The translations under genes and the position numbers were made by a program. DNA of 64,000 nt from Planctomycetota bacterium (GTDB lineage Bacteria; Planctomycetota; OFTM77): assembly GCA_029260795.1 (NCBI GenBank), contig JAJDCO010000015.1, forward strand, positions 110,523 to 174,522, in the 5' to 3' direction. Shown in pieces: positions 15,995 to 24,970 of the stretch (within the stretch, counting starts at the first letter, position 1; each line of letters begins with the position of its first letter). The notes below the pieces were generated by a model. That model had not been told where the DNA came from. It did no database searches and worked only from the letters and a program-made list of their open reading frames with translations.

Positions 15995-16045
15995 GATCGC
16001 GGTTCCGGGAAATGGATCCCGTGTCGAATGCTCGGGAATGAAGTC

Positions 16046-17716
16046 ATGAAGCTCATCTCCTCGTCCCTCCTCCTGTCCGGCGTCCTCTTCTTCGCGCCGA
16101 GCCTCTCCGCTCAAACCGCGCTCTGGAAGTTCTTCGGGAACTCGTCGGGCGACTCGTACGGTAAGTCCGTCACCGGGCTCGATGACGTCAACGGCGACGG
16201 TGTGCCCGATGTCGCCGTCGGCGCGCCACAGAGCGACTACGGCGGCCTCGATGCCGGCAGCGTCAAGATCTACAGTGGACTCACGGGCCAGCTCATTCGA
16301 GTCTTCGTCGGCATCCCGGGCTCCAACTTTGGAGCTGCCGTGGCCTCGGCGGGCGACGTCGATGGAGACGGTCGAGGCGACATCATCGTGGGAGCCCCCT
16401 TCGCCCGCGTCAACGGCATCCAGCTCGTCGGTGAAGCCGTCGTCATCTCGATCGCCCGAGTGCAGGTGCTTCATCGCTTCAAGGGTGCTGCCTACCTGGA
16501 CGCCTTCGGCACTTCCGTCGGGAGCGCGGGAGATGTCGACGGCGACGGCATACCGGACATTCAGATCGGGGCCACGAGCTTCTTCCAAGGCTTGCGCGGC
16601 TACGTGCGCGTCTTCGCGGGATCGGACGGCTCCTTGCTCCACGATCTTCGAGGTGCTCAGGCGGGAGACTTCTTCGGCACCTCGTTGGCCGAGGTCGGTG
16701 ATCAGGACGGGGATGGCCACGACGACCTGCTCATCGGCGCGCCACAGAACAACGTCGGCCCTGGCTACGCGCTGGTGATCTCCGGGCGAACCGGCGGTCT
16801 CCTCCGCTCTTTGAGCGGAGTGGCGGCAAACGATCAGTTCGGTCAAAGCGTCACGGGTCTCGAGGACCTCGACGGTGATCAGATCCCCGAGCTTGCCGTG
16901 GGAGCCTACCGCTCCGATCTCGGCGGGCTCGACGCCGGATCGGTGACGGTGTACTCGGGCGCGACCGGAGCGCCGCTCCGCACGATGCTCGGCGATGGCC
17001 CCCATCACTGGCTCGGCTTCGCAGTCGCCAATGCCGGCGACGTCGATGGCGACGGATTCGGAGACCTCATCGTCGCGGCTCACGGCGACAACTCCCAGAC
17101 GGTATGGACTACCTACGGCCGAGTCTACTCCGGCTTCGATGGCCAAACCGTCGCCACGGTAAAGGTCGACTTCCTCACGACGGACAGCATCATTCAAGCG
17201 GTGAGTGGACTGGGCGATGTCGACTCCGACGGCCGCGACGACTACCTCGTGAGCGACTTTTGGAACGACGAGGCCGGGACCGACTTCGGAGCGGTCTGGG
17301 TGATCGCGGGCTGCCCGTCCATCGCGGAGTCCTACGGTGAGAGCTGTGCCGGATCAGCAGGCTTCTCGCCCCGTCTCGAGTTTCAAGGCTGTCCCAGTCC
17401 AGGAGCGCTCACGCAGCTCAGCATCGAAAACGCTCTGGGCGGCGCCAATGCGCAGCTCCTCGTCAGCGCGCGGGGAAGGACCATGATTGGCAAGGGCAAC
17501 TGCGTTCTCCTGGTTCGGTCCCCCTTCTTCGTGATTCCGATTCAACTCGGCGGGGCGAGTGGGACACCCGGTGTCGGGAACGCGACGCTGCCGATCCAGA
17601 TTCCACCAAGTCCGAATCTGATCGGCTGGCGATTCAATGCTCAGGCGCGTATCTTCGATCCTGGCACCCTTTATGGGAATGCCTTCACGAACGGTGTCGA
17701 GATCGTGATTCGTTAG
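16046..17716 (+). CDS. Secreted FG-GAP repeat protein
   Basis: A 556-residue exported beta-propeller of the integrin-alpha type. A signal peptide ends near LSA-QT (about residue 23). Seven FG-GAP repeats follow, with calcium loops such as DVNGDGVPD, DVDGDGRGD, DVDGDGIPD, DQDGDGHDD, DLDGDQIPE, DVDGDGFGD and DVDSDGRDD. The C-terminal 120 residues, beginning near YGESCAGSAGFSP, look like a domain that recurs at the ends of secreted proteins in one planctomycete lineage (recollection). Likely a surface or secreted adhesion or binding protein. The ATG 16046 is preferred because the signal peptide starts there; an ATG 18 bases upstream is possible. Confidence 0.9.
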   Translation: MKLISSSLLLSGVLFFAPSLSAQTALWKFFGNSSGDSYGKSVTGLDDVNGDGVPDVAVGAPQSDYGGLDAGSVKIYSGLTGQLIRVFVGIPGSNFGAAVASAGDVDGDGRGDIIVGAPFARVNGIQLVGEAVVISIARVQVLHRFKGAAYLDAFGTSVGSAGDVDGDGIPDIQIGATSFFQGLRGYVRVFAGSDGSLLHDLRGAQAGDFFGTSLAEVGDQDGDGHDDLLIGAPQNNVGPGYALVISGRTGGLLRSLSGVAANDQFGQSVTGLEDLDGDQIPELAVGAYRSDLGGLDAGSVTVYSGATGAPLRTMLGDGPHHWLGFAVANAGDVDGDGFGDLIVAAHGDNSQTVWTTYGRVYSGFDGQTVATVKVDFLTTDSIIQAVSGLGDVDSDGRDDYLVSDFWNDEAGTDFGAVWVIAGCPSIAESYGESCAGSAGFSPRLEFQGCPSPGALTQLSIENALGGANAQLLVSARGRTMIGKGNCVLLVRSPFFVIPIQLGGASGTPGVGNATLPIQIPPSPNLIGWRFNAQARIFDPGTLYGNAFTNGVEIVIR

Positions 17717-17735
17717 ACCTGCGCCGCGATTGCCC

Positions 17736-17972
17736 GTGACTCCATCGCCGGACAGCTCCGGAAAACCTCCCACAGGACGGCCGAACCGTTACTTGGCCCT
17801 GGTCGGGATCGCAGTCCTGGCGACCGTCCCCTGGGCATTCATCGGCGCCTCGAGCGCGCGCGTCGCCGGCGTCCCGATCTGGCTGTGGTGGAGCTTCCTG
17901 GCCACGGCGGCACTCTCGACCCTCACGGCCTGGGGCGTCTTGCGCCGCTGGCGCGACGATCGCCTCGAATGA
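17736..17972 (+). CDS. DUF3311 family small membrane protein
   Basis: A 78-residue protein with two membrane segments (YLALVGIAVLATVPWAFIG and WLWWSFLATAALSTLTAWGV), matching the DUF3311 family, which is regularly encoded just before sodium/solute symporters. It is probably a small accessory subunit of the transporter at 17995-19458, which starts 22 bases downstream. No ribosome-binding site is clear; GTG at 17736 or TTG at 17730 are both possible starts. Confidence 0.8.
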   Translation: MTPSPDSSGKPPTGRPNRYLALVGIAVLATVPWAFIGASSARVAGVPIWLWWSFLATAALSTLTAWGVLRRWRDDRLE

Positions 17973-17994
17973 CGACTCCCCTGGTACTCGATCG

Positions 17995-19458
17995 ATGCCC
18001 GAGCCCATGAGCCAGGCGGATCTCGCGAGCGGCATCGTCATCGCATCGGCCGTGTACGTCGTCCTGCTCCTGATCATCGGCGCGCTGGCGCGGAAGGCCA
18101 GACGAGCCGAAACCCTGGCCGATCACTTTCTTGCCGGACGAACACTCGGCTTCGTGGTCCTGCTCTTCACGTTGTTCGCGACCCAGTACAGCGGCAACTC
18201 GCTGTCGGCTTTTCCCGGCAAGACCTACCGAGGAGGCCTCGCCTACTTCATGACCGTCCCGTTCATGGTCGGGATCGTCACGGGATATCTTCTCTTCGCA
18301 CCTCGCCTCGTCGCGCTGGCCCGTGAGCATTCCTTCCTGACGCCCACGGACTTTCTGCGCCACCGCTTCGCCTCTCCGACGCTGACACGTCTGGCGACCC
18401 TCATCTTTGCCCTCGTTCTCTGCAACTTTCTCCTCGCCCAGCTCATGGCATTGGGACACGCGGTCTCGGGACTCACCGAGAACCGCATCCCCTACGGGTT
18501 GGGAGTCGCGGTCGGGGGCGCGGTGATCCTTGCCTATGAGGTGATGGGGGGAATGCGAGCCGTCGCATGGACCGACGCGCTCCAAGGAGCGATTCTCGCG
18601 CTCGGACTGCTCGTGATCGTCGTTCTGCTCGTCGACGTCATCGGGGGCCCCGGTGAGGTCATCGACCGCATCGAGAAGACGGCTCCCGCGAAGGCGGCCA
18701 ACCCCGATTGGCGCACTTGCCTGACGTGGCTCAGCACATTCGTGCTTCTCGGACTCGGTGGCCCTCTCTACCCACAAGCGATTCAGCGTCTGTATGCGGC
18801 CCGCCGACTCGTGGAGCTCAAGCGCGCGCTCGCCGTCATGGCCTTCCTCCCCTTGATCGCAGTCACCACGGTGGTCTTCATCGGTGCCGTCGGCATCGTT
18901 CTGTTCCCGGGCCTCGAGCCCGTCGAGTCCGACAAGATCACCTTCAAGGTCCTGGCCTATCTCGTCGAGGCCGAGCCGATGGCGTTTCTCCCGGCACTGG
19001 TGGTGATGATGGCCGTCGTAGCCGCGATCATGTCGACCGCCGACTCGTGTCTTCTCTCGCTCGCTTCCGTCCTGACGCACGATGTGAGACGGCAGTCGGA
19101 CGGAGAGCCCCCTCTCCGCCGCGCCCTGCTCATCAGCATCGGGATCATGGCGGTGCTGGTCGGGCTCGCGTTGCTCGAGGGCATCACGCTCTGGGGACTT
19201 CTCGAGCTCAAGTTCGAGGTTCTGATCCAACTCTCGCCGGCATTCGTCCTGGGAACGCTCCATTCTCGGGACGATCCGACCGGCTATCGTGGTCGAGACA
19301 TGCTGTGGGGCATAGGACTCGGACTGCTCACGGCACTCGGGCTCCGCATCGCCGGCTTCGATCAAGTCGTCGGCATTCACGCCGGTGTGATCGGCGTGGC
19401 TCTCAACTATCTCGTGTCCGTGCTCATTCGCCGAAGGCGCCTCGCACCGAGACCGTGA
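17995..19458 (+). CDS. Sodium:solute symporter (SSF family)
   Basis: A 487-residue inner-membrane transporter with about 13 predicted membrane helices, normal for the SSF family. Seen: ATQYSGNSLSAFPGKTYRGG in the first helices, where the sodium and substrate sites lie in the family, and AAIMSTADSCLLSLASVLTHD, the typical motif of helix 8. Family substrates include sugars, amino acids, pantothenate and nucleosides; the sequence does not identify this one. The partner DUF3311 gene is directly upstream. The start could also be ATG 12 bases later; neither has a good ribosome-binding site. Confidence 0.92.
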   Translation: MPEPMSQADLASGIVIASAVYVVLLLIIGALARKARRAETLADHFLAGRTLGFVVLLFTLFATQYSGNSLSAFPGKTYRGGLAYFMTVPFMVGIVTGYLLFAPRLVALAREHSFLTPTDFLRHRFASPTLTRLATLIFALVLCNFLLAQLMALGHAVSGLTENRIPYGLGVAVGGAVILAYEVMGGMRAVAWTDALQGAILALGLLVIVVLLVDVIGGPGEVIDRIEKTAPAKAANPDWRTCLTWLSTFVLLGLGGPLYPQAIQRLYAARRLVELKRALAVMAFLPLIAVTTVVFIGAVGIVLFPGLEPVESDKITFKVLAYLVEAEPMAFLPALVVMMAVVAAIMSTADSCLLSLASVLTHDVRRQSDGEPPLRRALLISIGIMAVLVGLALLEGITLWGLLELKFEVLIQLSPAFVLGTLHSRDDPTGYRGRDMLWGIGLGLLTALGLRIAGFDQVVGIHAGVIGVALNYLVSVLIRRRRLAPRP

Positions 19459-19520
19459 CCGGGCAGACCGCCCGGGCGGCGGGCCGAGCGATCAAAACCG
19501 CCCGACCCCGCCCCGAGATC

Positions 19521-20732
19521 TCAACTCAGCAGGTCGACCTTGGGAAACGTCTTTCCGAGCACTGGCTGGGCGTCACTCTCGAACCAGTCCTCGAGCACGG
19601 TTCGATAGATCGAGCGAAAGTCGATCGCGTGCTGGAGGTCCCCGTCGTCCAGACTCTCGAAGGAGGGATGTGTCCCCAGCACCGGCTTGGAGAAACCATT
19701 GCCGAGGAGCACCACGGGAGCCGCTGCGCCATGGTCGGTCCCTTGGCTTCCGTTCTCGGCCACGCGCCGACCGAATTCCGAGTAGACGAGTGCCAGAACG
19801 CGATCGGCCAGACCCTGCTCGCTCAGATCTCGCCAGAAGGCCGTGAGAGCTTGGGAGAGGATCTGCATCAGGGCATCGTGTGACGGTCTCTGTCGAGAGT
19901 GCGTATCGAATCCGCCGAGCGCGACGTGGAAGACCCGCGTCCCGAAACCCGAGCTCATGAGCTGTGCCACGAGACTGAGCTTCTGACCCAGCTCCGAGCC
20001 CGGGTACTCGGCCTTCGGTTGGTAATGAGAGCTCTTGCGGTTCAGCTCCTCAGAGACCTGCCACGCCCGCCGACTGGCAAGGCGGACGGACTCCAGCCCG
20101 GGGCCATCGGTTCGAGGCGCTCGAGTCACTCTTGCCCGCCAGTCGGCCAGCTGGTCATCGCCCAAGAGCTCGAGATCCTCCCGGCGCTGAAGAGAGGGCG
20201 TCTCGAAGCCCTCAGCCATCAGGGACAGCGGAATCGGGCCTTGGCCGACTCGCAGCGCCGACATCGACTGGGGATCGTCAGCTCGGTTGGCGAGCCAGCG
20301 TCCGATCCATCCATCGCGAGGTGTCTCGAGATCCGGCCGGGCGGAGTCCCAGATGTCCATTGAGCGAAAATGGGAGCGATCAGGGTTCGGATACCCGACG
20401 CCCTGAATGACAGAGACCTGCCCCTCCTTCCACAGCGCATGCAGACCCGAGCAGCCGGGGTGAAACCCGATCTCGTCATCGATCTCGAGTACCTGACCGC
20501 TCGGAATGGAGACCGAGGGTCGTGCGCGGTAGTAGGCATCGTGACCGTGGGGCACGATCCAGTTCAATCCATCGTTGCCGCCGACGAGCTGTACGAGAAT
20601 CAAGGTTTTCGGGCCGGCTGACGAGTTGCCGGCCCAAGCGGCTCGCGCCCATGCCGGGGTCGCCGAAGCGACGCTCGTGGCGAGAAGAGTGCCTGCCGAG
20701 CCTGTGAGGAAGCGACGTCGATCGATTTTCAT
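19521..20732 (-). CDS. DUF1501 family protein with a Tat signal
   Basis: A 403-residue exported protein. The N-terminus KIDRRRFLTGSAG is a twin-arginine signal, so it is exported folded. The body matches DUF1501: LVQLVGGNDGLNWIVP, SHFRSMDIWDS, GGFDTHS, YSEFGRRVAENGSQGTDHG and a final YRTVLEDWF segment; the family is related to alkaline-phosphatase/sulfatase folds. Function unestablished. The inner ATG is chosen because GAGAGG stands 6 bases before it. The gene follows DUF1800 by 10 bases; the two families are almost always paired in Planctomycetota. Confidence 0.93.
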   Translation of the reverse strand: MKIDRRRFLTGSAGTLLATSVASATPAWARAAWAGNSSAGPKTLILVQLVGGNDGLNWIVPHGHDAYYRARPSVSIPSGQVLEIDDEIGFHPGCSGLHALWKEGQVSVIQGVGYPNPDRSHFRSMDIWDSARPDLETPRDGWIGRWLANRADDPQSMSALRVGQGPIPLSLMAEGFETPSLQRREDLELLGDDQLADWRARVTRAPRTDGPGLESVRLASRRAWQVSEELNRKSSHYQPKAEYPGSELGQKLSLVAQLMSSGFGTRVFHVALGGFDTHSRQRPSHDALMQILSQALTAFWRDLSEQGLADRVLALVYSEFGRRVAENGSQGTDHGAAAPVVLLGNGFSKPVLGTHPSFESLDDGDLQHAIDFRSIYRTVLEDWFESDAQPVLGKTFPKVDLLS

Positions 20733-20742
20733 GTTCATCCTC

Positions 20743-22077
20743 TCAGGCCAACTGGTATTCGGGGGAAACGAGAACGAGATAAGTGGCGAGGCGAGCACCC
20801 TCGTCCTCGGACGCCGAGTCAACGGCTCGAGCGATCTCTTGTCGCATGGAGAGGGGCGCCTGTCCGTCGATCAAGAGGTCGATGAGGAAGTCCGCGACGG
20901 CCTCGGAGTCGCTGGCGCCAGAAGCGCGGGCGAGGGCAGCCGGTTCGACTCCGGCTGCGACCGGTGCGCCGGCCAGGCCAGTGAGTCGAGCCGCGAAGTT
21001 CGTTCGGGCGATCATCGTGGCCGTGTTGATCCAAGCCTTTCCGCCGTCCCAGCCTTTGACGCTCGGGGGCTCGAAGAGCCGCTGCCCCATGGCACCCGTC
21101 ATCTGAGCGACGCTCTGCCCGAGTGGTCGGCCACCCAAGGCGCGGAGCGCTCCGACGACGAGATGGACCGGCGACTTGACGAGGCTTCGCCGAGCGGCCG
21201 GATGGAAGAACGCCTGCGATCGGAGCAGCGTCGAGAGAACAGCCGCGATGTCGTAGTCGGCCTTCCGGAGCACCTCGGCCAGGGCCTCGATCGCCTCGGG
21301 CGCCGGATCGGGTCGCCAGAGGTCGCGAGCCAGCTTGTCTACGATGAAGCGAGCACAAGCCGGCTGTGCCAGGCAACGCTCGACGGCCTCTTCGCCCCCG
21401 AAGCGTCCCCGAACGCCCAGGATCTCCTTCTCGCCATCGTCGTGCCCGCGAGCATCGAAGTAGAAGGCGTCGCCTCGCGTGTGCCAGCCGCTGAAGGCAC
21501 GAGCGGCCTGTTGGACGTCCTGCTCGGTGTAGTTGCCGCGACCGAGGGAGAAGAGCTCCATCAGCTCGCGCGCATAGTTCTCGTTCGGGTGGTCCTTCCA
21601 ATTGCGATCGTTGTCCAACCAGCGGATCATCGCAGGGTCTCTTGAGATCCCGATCAGAAGCTCCCGAAGGGATCCGAGTGCCTCGCGGGTCAAGAGACGG
21701 TTCTGGGCGTGCATCCGAGCCACGCTCTGAACCTTCGCATTCGAGGTCGCAAAGTGATCATGCCAGAACAGGGCCAGTCGCTCTCGAAGCGAGCTCGGCG
21801 AATGCACCATCCGGTGGATCCAGCCCGACTGCAGCTGCTCGACACTGTCGAGTGCCAGGAGAGGCGTCAGCCGATCCACCAGCGCTCCGTCGTCTCGCGG
21901 TGAGCTCACGGCCAGGAGATGATCGACGGCACGCTGCGGTCCGAGCTCCGTGAGCTCGTCGAGCTCCTCGAAGCGGGCACCGAAGCTCGCACGGCGCAGG
22001 AGGTGGCCCGCTTGCGCTCGAGACCAGTCCTTCGGCTCGAGAGGCGCGAGGCTCCACTCGTTCGACCACCGGCTCAT
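20743..22077 (-). CDS. DUF1800 family protein
   Basis: A 444-residue protein with the DUF1800 signature: HLLRRASFG near the N-terminus, FWHDHFATS, RDPAMIRWLDN, NENYARELMELFSLG and the C-terminal PVHLVVGALRALG and EPPSVKGWDGGKAWIN. Its function is not established, but it is nearly always encoded beside DUF1501. No signal peptide is visible. The start at 22077 overlaps the stop of the upstream gene by ATGA, so translation is coupled and the operon order is DUF3352-like, DUF1800, DUF1501. Confidence 0.93.
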   Translation of the reverse strand: MSRWSNEWSLAPLEPKDWSRAQAGHLLRRASFGARFEELDELTELGPQRAVDHLLAVSSPRDDGALVDRLTPLLALDSVEQLQSGWIHRMVHSPSSLRERLALFWHDHFATSNAKVQSVARMHAQNRLLTREALGSLRELLIGISRDPAMIRWLDNDRNWKDHPNENYARELMELFSLGRGNYTEQDVQQAARAFSGWHTRGDAFYFDARGHDDGEKEILGVRGRFGGEEAVERCLAQPACARFIVDKLARDLWRPDPAPEAIEALAEVLRKADYDIAAVLSTLLRSQAFFHPAARRSLVKSPVHLVVGALRALGGRPLGQSVAQMTGAMGQRLFEPPSVKGWDGGKAWINTATMIARTNFAARLTGLAGAPVAAGVEPAALARASGASDSEAVADFLIDLLIDGQAPLSMRQEIARAVDSASEDEGARLATYLVLVSPEYQLA

Positions 22078-23825
22078 CGCATCCTCCCTTGCAGCGTCAC
22101 TTGCCAAGAGTCTTTGCGGGCCACCGCCGAAAGCCCGACGCGCTCGAACAGCTGAATCACCTCGAGCAAGACTGCGACGTCCTGTCGAGCCTCCTCCTCG
22201 AGCTTCCCCTCGTTGAGGATCGCGTTCGAAACGAGAGCTTCCCGATTGTCGGACAGCAACGTCACGATCGGTGCCGAGGTCAGCACCACTTCTAGCCAAG
22301 GTGTCGCCTCGGGCTGACCTTCGCTGCGGTTGTCGTCCATCACGCGCCGGAGCAGTGACGCGGAGGATGACAGCAGCAGGCGATCGCCCACGATCGTGCT
22401 CGCCGGCGACACGTTGTATCGAACCGGCAGCATATCGGTCACCTCCCGCTCGGGCACGAACTGGGCCCATTGCAGCGGCGTGCCGGCATGCTCGCCGGTC
22501 TCGATCAACAGGCCGCCGAGCCCGTTTTGGGCCCGATCGGCATTGACGATTCCGATCGCGGTCTGAAAAGCGGCCCGAAGCGGGACGCGCCAGGCTTCGA
22601 CCTCCAGAATCGGAGCCGCCAGCAGCACGGCTGGATACAGCGGAGACGGACTCCGCTCCCCCTTGGCCACCGCCGGGCGAGTCACGAACAGCTCCCAGTC
22701 CGTTCCGAAGTCCGGAAGCACCTCACGCGCGAAGTCACGCCCCGCGAAGAGGAGGCTCATCACATTCGAGAACTCGATGAAGCCGCGCTGAACCGACTCG
22801 TCGAGCAGCTCTCCCCGATTGGCCCACCACTGGCCCAAGTCTCGACGAGCCCTCAGCGTGAGCATCGTCCCCGGAGGTGCCACCATCCGGGGACGGCGAG
22901 TCACTTGAACGGGAAAGGAGGCCAGCTGCGCACCCGGAAGCTCCGAGGGCGGAACCGGAACCGTGCCGACGACTTCGACGATGCCCTCTCGAGCGTGTGC
23001 TTCCAAGGTCACAATCTCACTCCGACCGACCGCCTCGAGCAAGCCACCTGCGAGCAGGCTCAGCAGGGGCTGATCGAGCCGTTCCGGAATCAGACGCGTC
23101 TCGCGACCCAGTCGACCCGTCCGAATGAAGACCCGGGCGATCGCAGCGTCACCGAGGGCCCGCGTCGCTTCGCGGTAGTCGCTCGCCTCTGCCAGAGACT
23201 CTCCCTCGCCTCGAAGGCTCCGAAGCGCCTCTTGCAGCCGGTCGGTCGAAGAGGCCGCGAGCAACGCTCCGTCGACGGCGCACGCGAAGGCGTCTCCCAC
23301 GACGAGCGCTCGAGTTCCGTCTTCCAGGCGCGGTTGGTGGACTTTCTCGCCTTGACCGATCCAGCCGAAGATCCTGAGCAGGAACGAGGTGCTGTCCAGA
23401 ATGTGCTGAGGTACGTCGGCGACAGAGCTCCGCGCCACTACCAGCCACTCGGGCTGGGAGGCCCCGGCCGCTGGAGGCAGCACGGCGATCACGAGCCCCT
23501 GTCCGGCCAGCGCTTCGACCGCTGCCGGGCCTTGGACACCGACGATGCGCTCGAAGGTCTTCCAGCCCAACATTGCTTTGGGCCAATTCTCCGACTCGAT
23601 CACGGTACGCCAGGCGAGGCTCGCCTCGAAGCGCGACCAAGTCGAAGAGGCCAAAAGCCCGGGCACGATCTCACCCGGCGATGGGACTTCGATCAATGCG
23701 AGCGTATCGGCGGGTGCCAGCTGGGCGAGGCTTTCGACATCGCTCGTGGCAAAGGGATCGACGTGGGCCGAACTCGTCCCGATCGACAGGACGAGAACGG
23801 GGATACCGACTGCGAGAAGCCGCAT
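22074..23825 (-). CDS. Exported DUF3352-like protein
   Basis: A 583-residue secreted or periplasmic protein of unknown function. A signal peptide (LLAVGIPVLVLSIGTSSA) is followed by alternating segments such as LAPADTLALIEVPSPGE, FACAVDGALLAASSTDRLQE and VVGDRLLLSSSASLLRRVMD, repeated in the way of DUF3352-type proteins. GGGAGG lies 6 bases before the ATG at 23825. A well-formed promoter stands upstream (23907-23937). It heads the operon with DUF1800 and DUF1501, which is not the usual two-gene arrangement, and so may be functionally tied to them. Confidence 0.75.
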   Translation of the reverse strand: MRLLAVGIPVLVLSIGTSSAHVDPFATSDVESLAQLAPADTLALIEVPSPGEIVPGLLASSTWSRFEASLAWRTVIESENWPKAMLGWKTFERIVGVQGPAAVEALAGQGLVIAVLPPAAGASQPEWLVVARSSVADVPQHILDSTSFLLRIFGWIGQGEKVHQPRLEDGTRALVVGDAFACAVDGALLAASSTDRLQEALRSLRGEGESLAEASDYREATRALGDAAIARVFIRTGRLGRETRLIPERLDQPLLSLLAGGLLEAVGRSEIVTLEAHAREGIVEVVGTVPVPPSELPGAQLASFPVQVTRRPRMVAPPGTMLTLRARRDLGQWWANRGELLDESVQRGFIEFSNVMSLLFAGRDFAREVLPDFGTDWELFVTRPAVAKGERSPSPLYPAVLLAAPILEVEAWRVPLRAAFQTAIGIVNADRAQNGLGGLLIETGEHAGTPLQWAQFVPEREVTDMLPVRYNVSPASTIVGDRLLLSSSASLLRRVMDDNRSEGQPEATPWLEVVLTSAPIVTLLSDNREALVSNAILNEGKLEEEARQDVAVLLEVIQLFERVGLSAVARKDSWQVTLQGRMR

Positions 23826-23906
23826 GAGAATCCTCCCGGTGTGAATGCGCTCTTCGAGCACGTGGCTGGCCCCTGCCTTTGCGTACCGAGAGGGAGCAAC
23901 GCTCCG

Positions 23907-23937
23907 ATTATAAGCAAGCGAGTCGAGGATCTTGCAA
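23907..23937 (-). promoter_or_regulatory. Sigma-70-like promoter of the DUF3352-like/DUF1800/DUF1501 operon
   Basis: On the minus strand TTGCAA (23937-23932) is followed after 19 bases by a perfect TATAAT (23912-23907), about 80 bases before the start codon at 23825. The spacer is slightly long; the -10 box is consensus. Confidence 0.6.
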
Positions 23938-23966
23938 TCACTTCTCCACCGACTCGGCTCAACACG

Positions 23967-23995
23967 TTGACGCCGGGTCGCCCCCGCTCCACAAT
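23967..23995 (+). promoter_or_regulatory. Sigma-70-like promoter of the EIIA/thioesterase unit
   Basis: TTGACG (23967-23972), 17-base spacer, CACAAT (23990-23995), about 54 bases before the EIIA start. It is arranged back to back with the promoter at 23907-23937. Confidence 0.55.
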
Positions 23996-24048
23996 CTCCG
24001 AATGCTCCGGCGCCTGGCCGCCGGCCCACTTCGTCTTCCGGTGGTCCG

Positions 24049-24528
24049 ATGAATCTCAAGCAGATCTTGCCCGAGGGTGCCGTCATTCCGGAGATGACGG
24101 CGCGTACGCGTGACGAGGCAATTCAGGAGCTTCTCGACGTCCTGATCCGCATCGAGGCCCTCGTCGCCAGCCGGCGTGAGGAAGCGCTCCTAGCGCTGCT
24201 GAAGCGGGAATCGTCTGGCTCGACCCGAATCGAAGAAGGTCTGGCGATCCCCCATGCACGATTGCCCGGACTCACGCGATGCGTCGGTGCACTCGGGCGC
24301 TGCGCCCATGGCGTGGAGTTCAGCCCGAAGGAGAATCCGGTGCGGACGATCTTCTTGTTCCTCTCCCCGGAAGAGGACAACGCGCAGCACCTCGCATTGA
24401 TCCAGTGGATCGGGAAGGTCGGTCAGAATCCGAACTTCCTCAAGGCGCTGCACGCCGCCCGCACCGCATCGTCGCTCCGAAACCTCATGACGCGCGACGA
24501 AGAGCACTTCCGCGACGACGAGTACTGA
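24049..24528 (+). CDS. PTS EIIA type-2 domain protein (PtsN-like)
   Basis: A 159-residue stand-alone EIIA domain of the fructose/nitrogen class. The phosphorylation-site motif GLAIPHARL gives His69; LLALLKRESSGSTRIEEG precedes it as in PtsN. No EIIB, EIIC, HPr or EI gene is in the window, so it is more likely a regulator in a PTS-Ntr-like relay than a sugar importer. The next gene, a thioesterase, begins 4 bases after its stop. A second EIIA lies at 32871-33371 and is only distantly similar. Confidence 0.9.
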   Translation: MNLKQILPEGAVIPEMTARTRDEAIQELLDVLIRIEALVASRREEALLALLKRESSGSTRIEEGLAIPHARLPGLTRCVGALGRCAHGVEFSPKENPVRTIFLFLSPEEDNAQHLALIQWIGKVGQNPNFLKALHAARTASSLRNLMTRDEEHFRDDEY

Positions 24529-24532
24529 GGCG

Positions 24533-24970
24533 ATGTCGAGCGAGACCGTCCCTCCGACGCCTTTCGGAGGTTTTCTGGGAGTGCGCGCCATCGAGCGGGG
24601 ACCCGAAGGAGCCTCGATCGACTTCGAGCTCGAAGCGCATCACTGCAACAAGCGCGGCGTCGCCCACGGAGGGGTGCTGGCCAGCCTCTTGGACATGGCC
24701 TTGGGCGCCTCGGTCATCGCCGCGATCCGACCCGAGGAGTGGTGCGCGACGATCGACCTCGGACTTCAGTTCGTCGCACCCGCCCGGCTAGGTCGCCTTC
24801 GCATCAGCGGCAGCGTGATCCGCCGTGCACGTCGAATCGCCTTCGCAGAAGGCAGCATCCTCGACGCGCACGGCCGGGTGGTCACGACAGCAAGAGGGAC
24901 TTGGACGATTTGGCCCGGTCACCCGGACCGGCGAGGTGAAATGGGCGTGAACGACAGCGACGGCGCATGA
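24533..24970 (+). CDS. PaaI-type hotdog thioesterase
   Basis: A 145-residue cytoplasmic hotdog-fold protein. The family signature VAHGGVLASLLDMALG (HGG, then the catalytic-face Asp) is present, and the beta strands IDLGLQFVAPARLGRLRISG and VVTTARGTWTIW follow in the normal order. Such enzymes hydrolyse acyl- or aryl-CoA thioesters; the substrate is unknown. The ATG follows the EIIA stop by 4 bases with TGAGG as ribosome-binding site, so the pair is co-transcribed. Its last 52 bases overlap a small gene on the other strand. Confidence 0.88.
   Translation: MSSETVPPTPFGGFLGVRAIERGPEGASIDFELEAHHCNKRGVAHGGVLASLLDMALGASVIAAIRPEEWCATIDLGLQFVAPARLGRLRISGSVIRRARRIAFAEGSILDAHGRVVTTARGTWTIWPGHPDRRGEMGVNDSDGA

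Noticed and set aside
15908..17197. 429-residue open frame antisense to the FG-GAP gene
   Set aside because: Mirror of the repeated DxDGDG codons, giving a repetitive Val/Asp/Ala pattern; no start signal.
19459..19520. GC-rich palindrome CCGCCCGGGCGG as a terminator
   Set aside because: A palindrome without loop or T-tract in a GC-rich gap; too weak to call.
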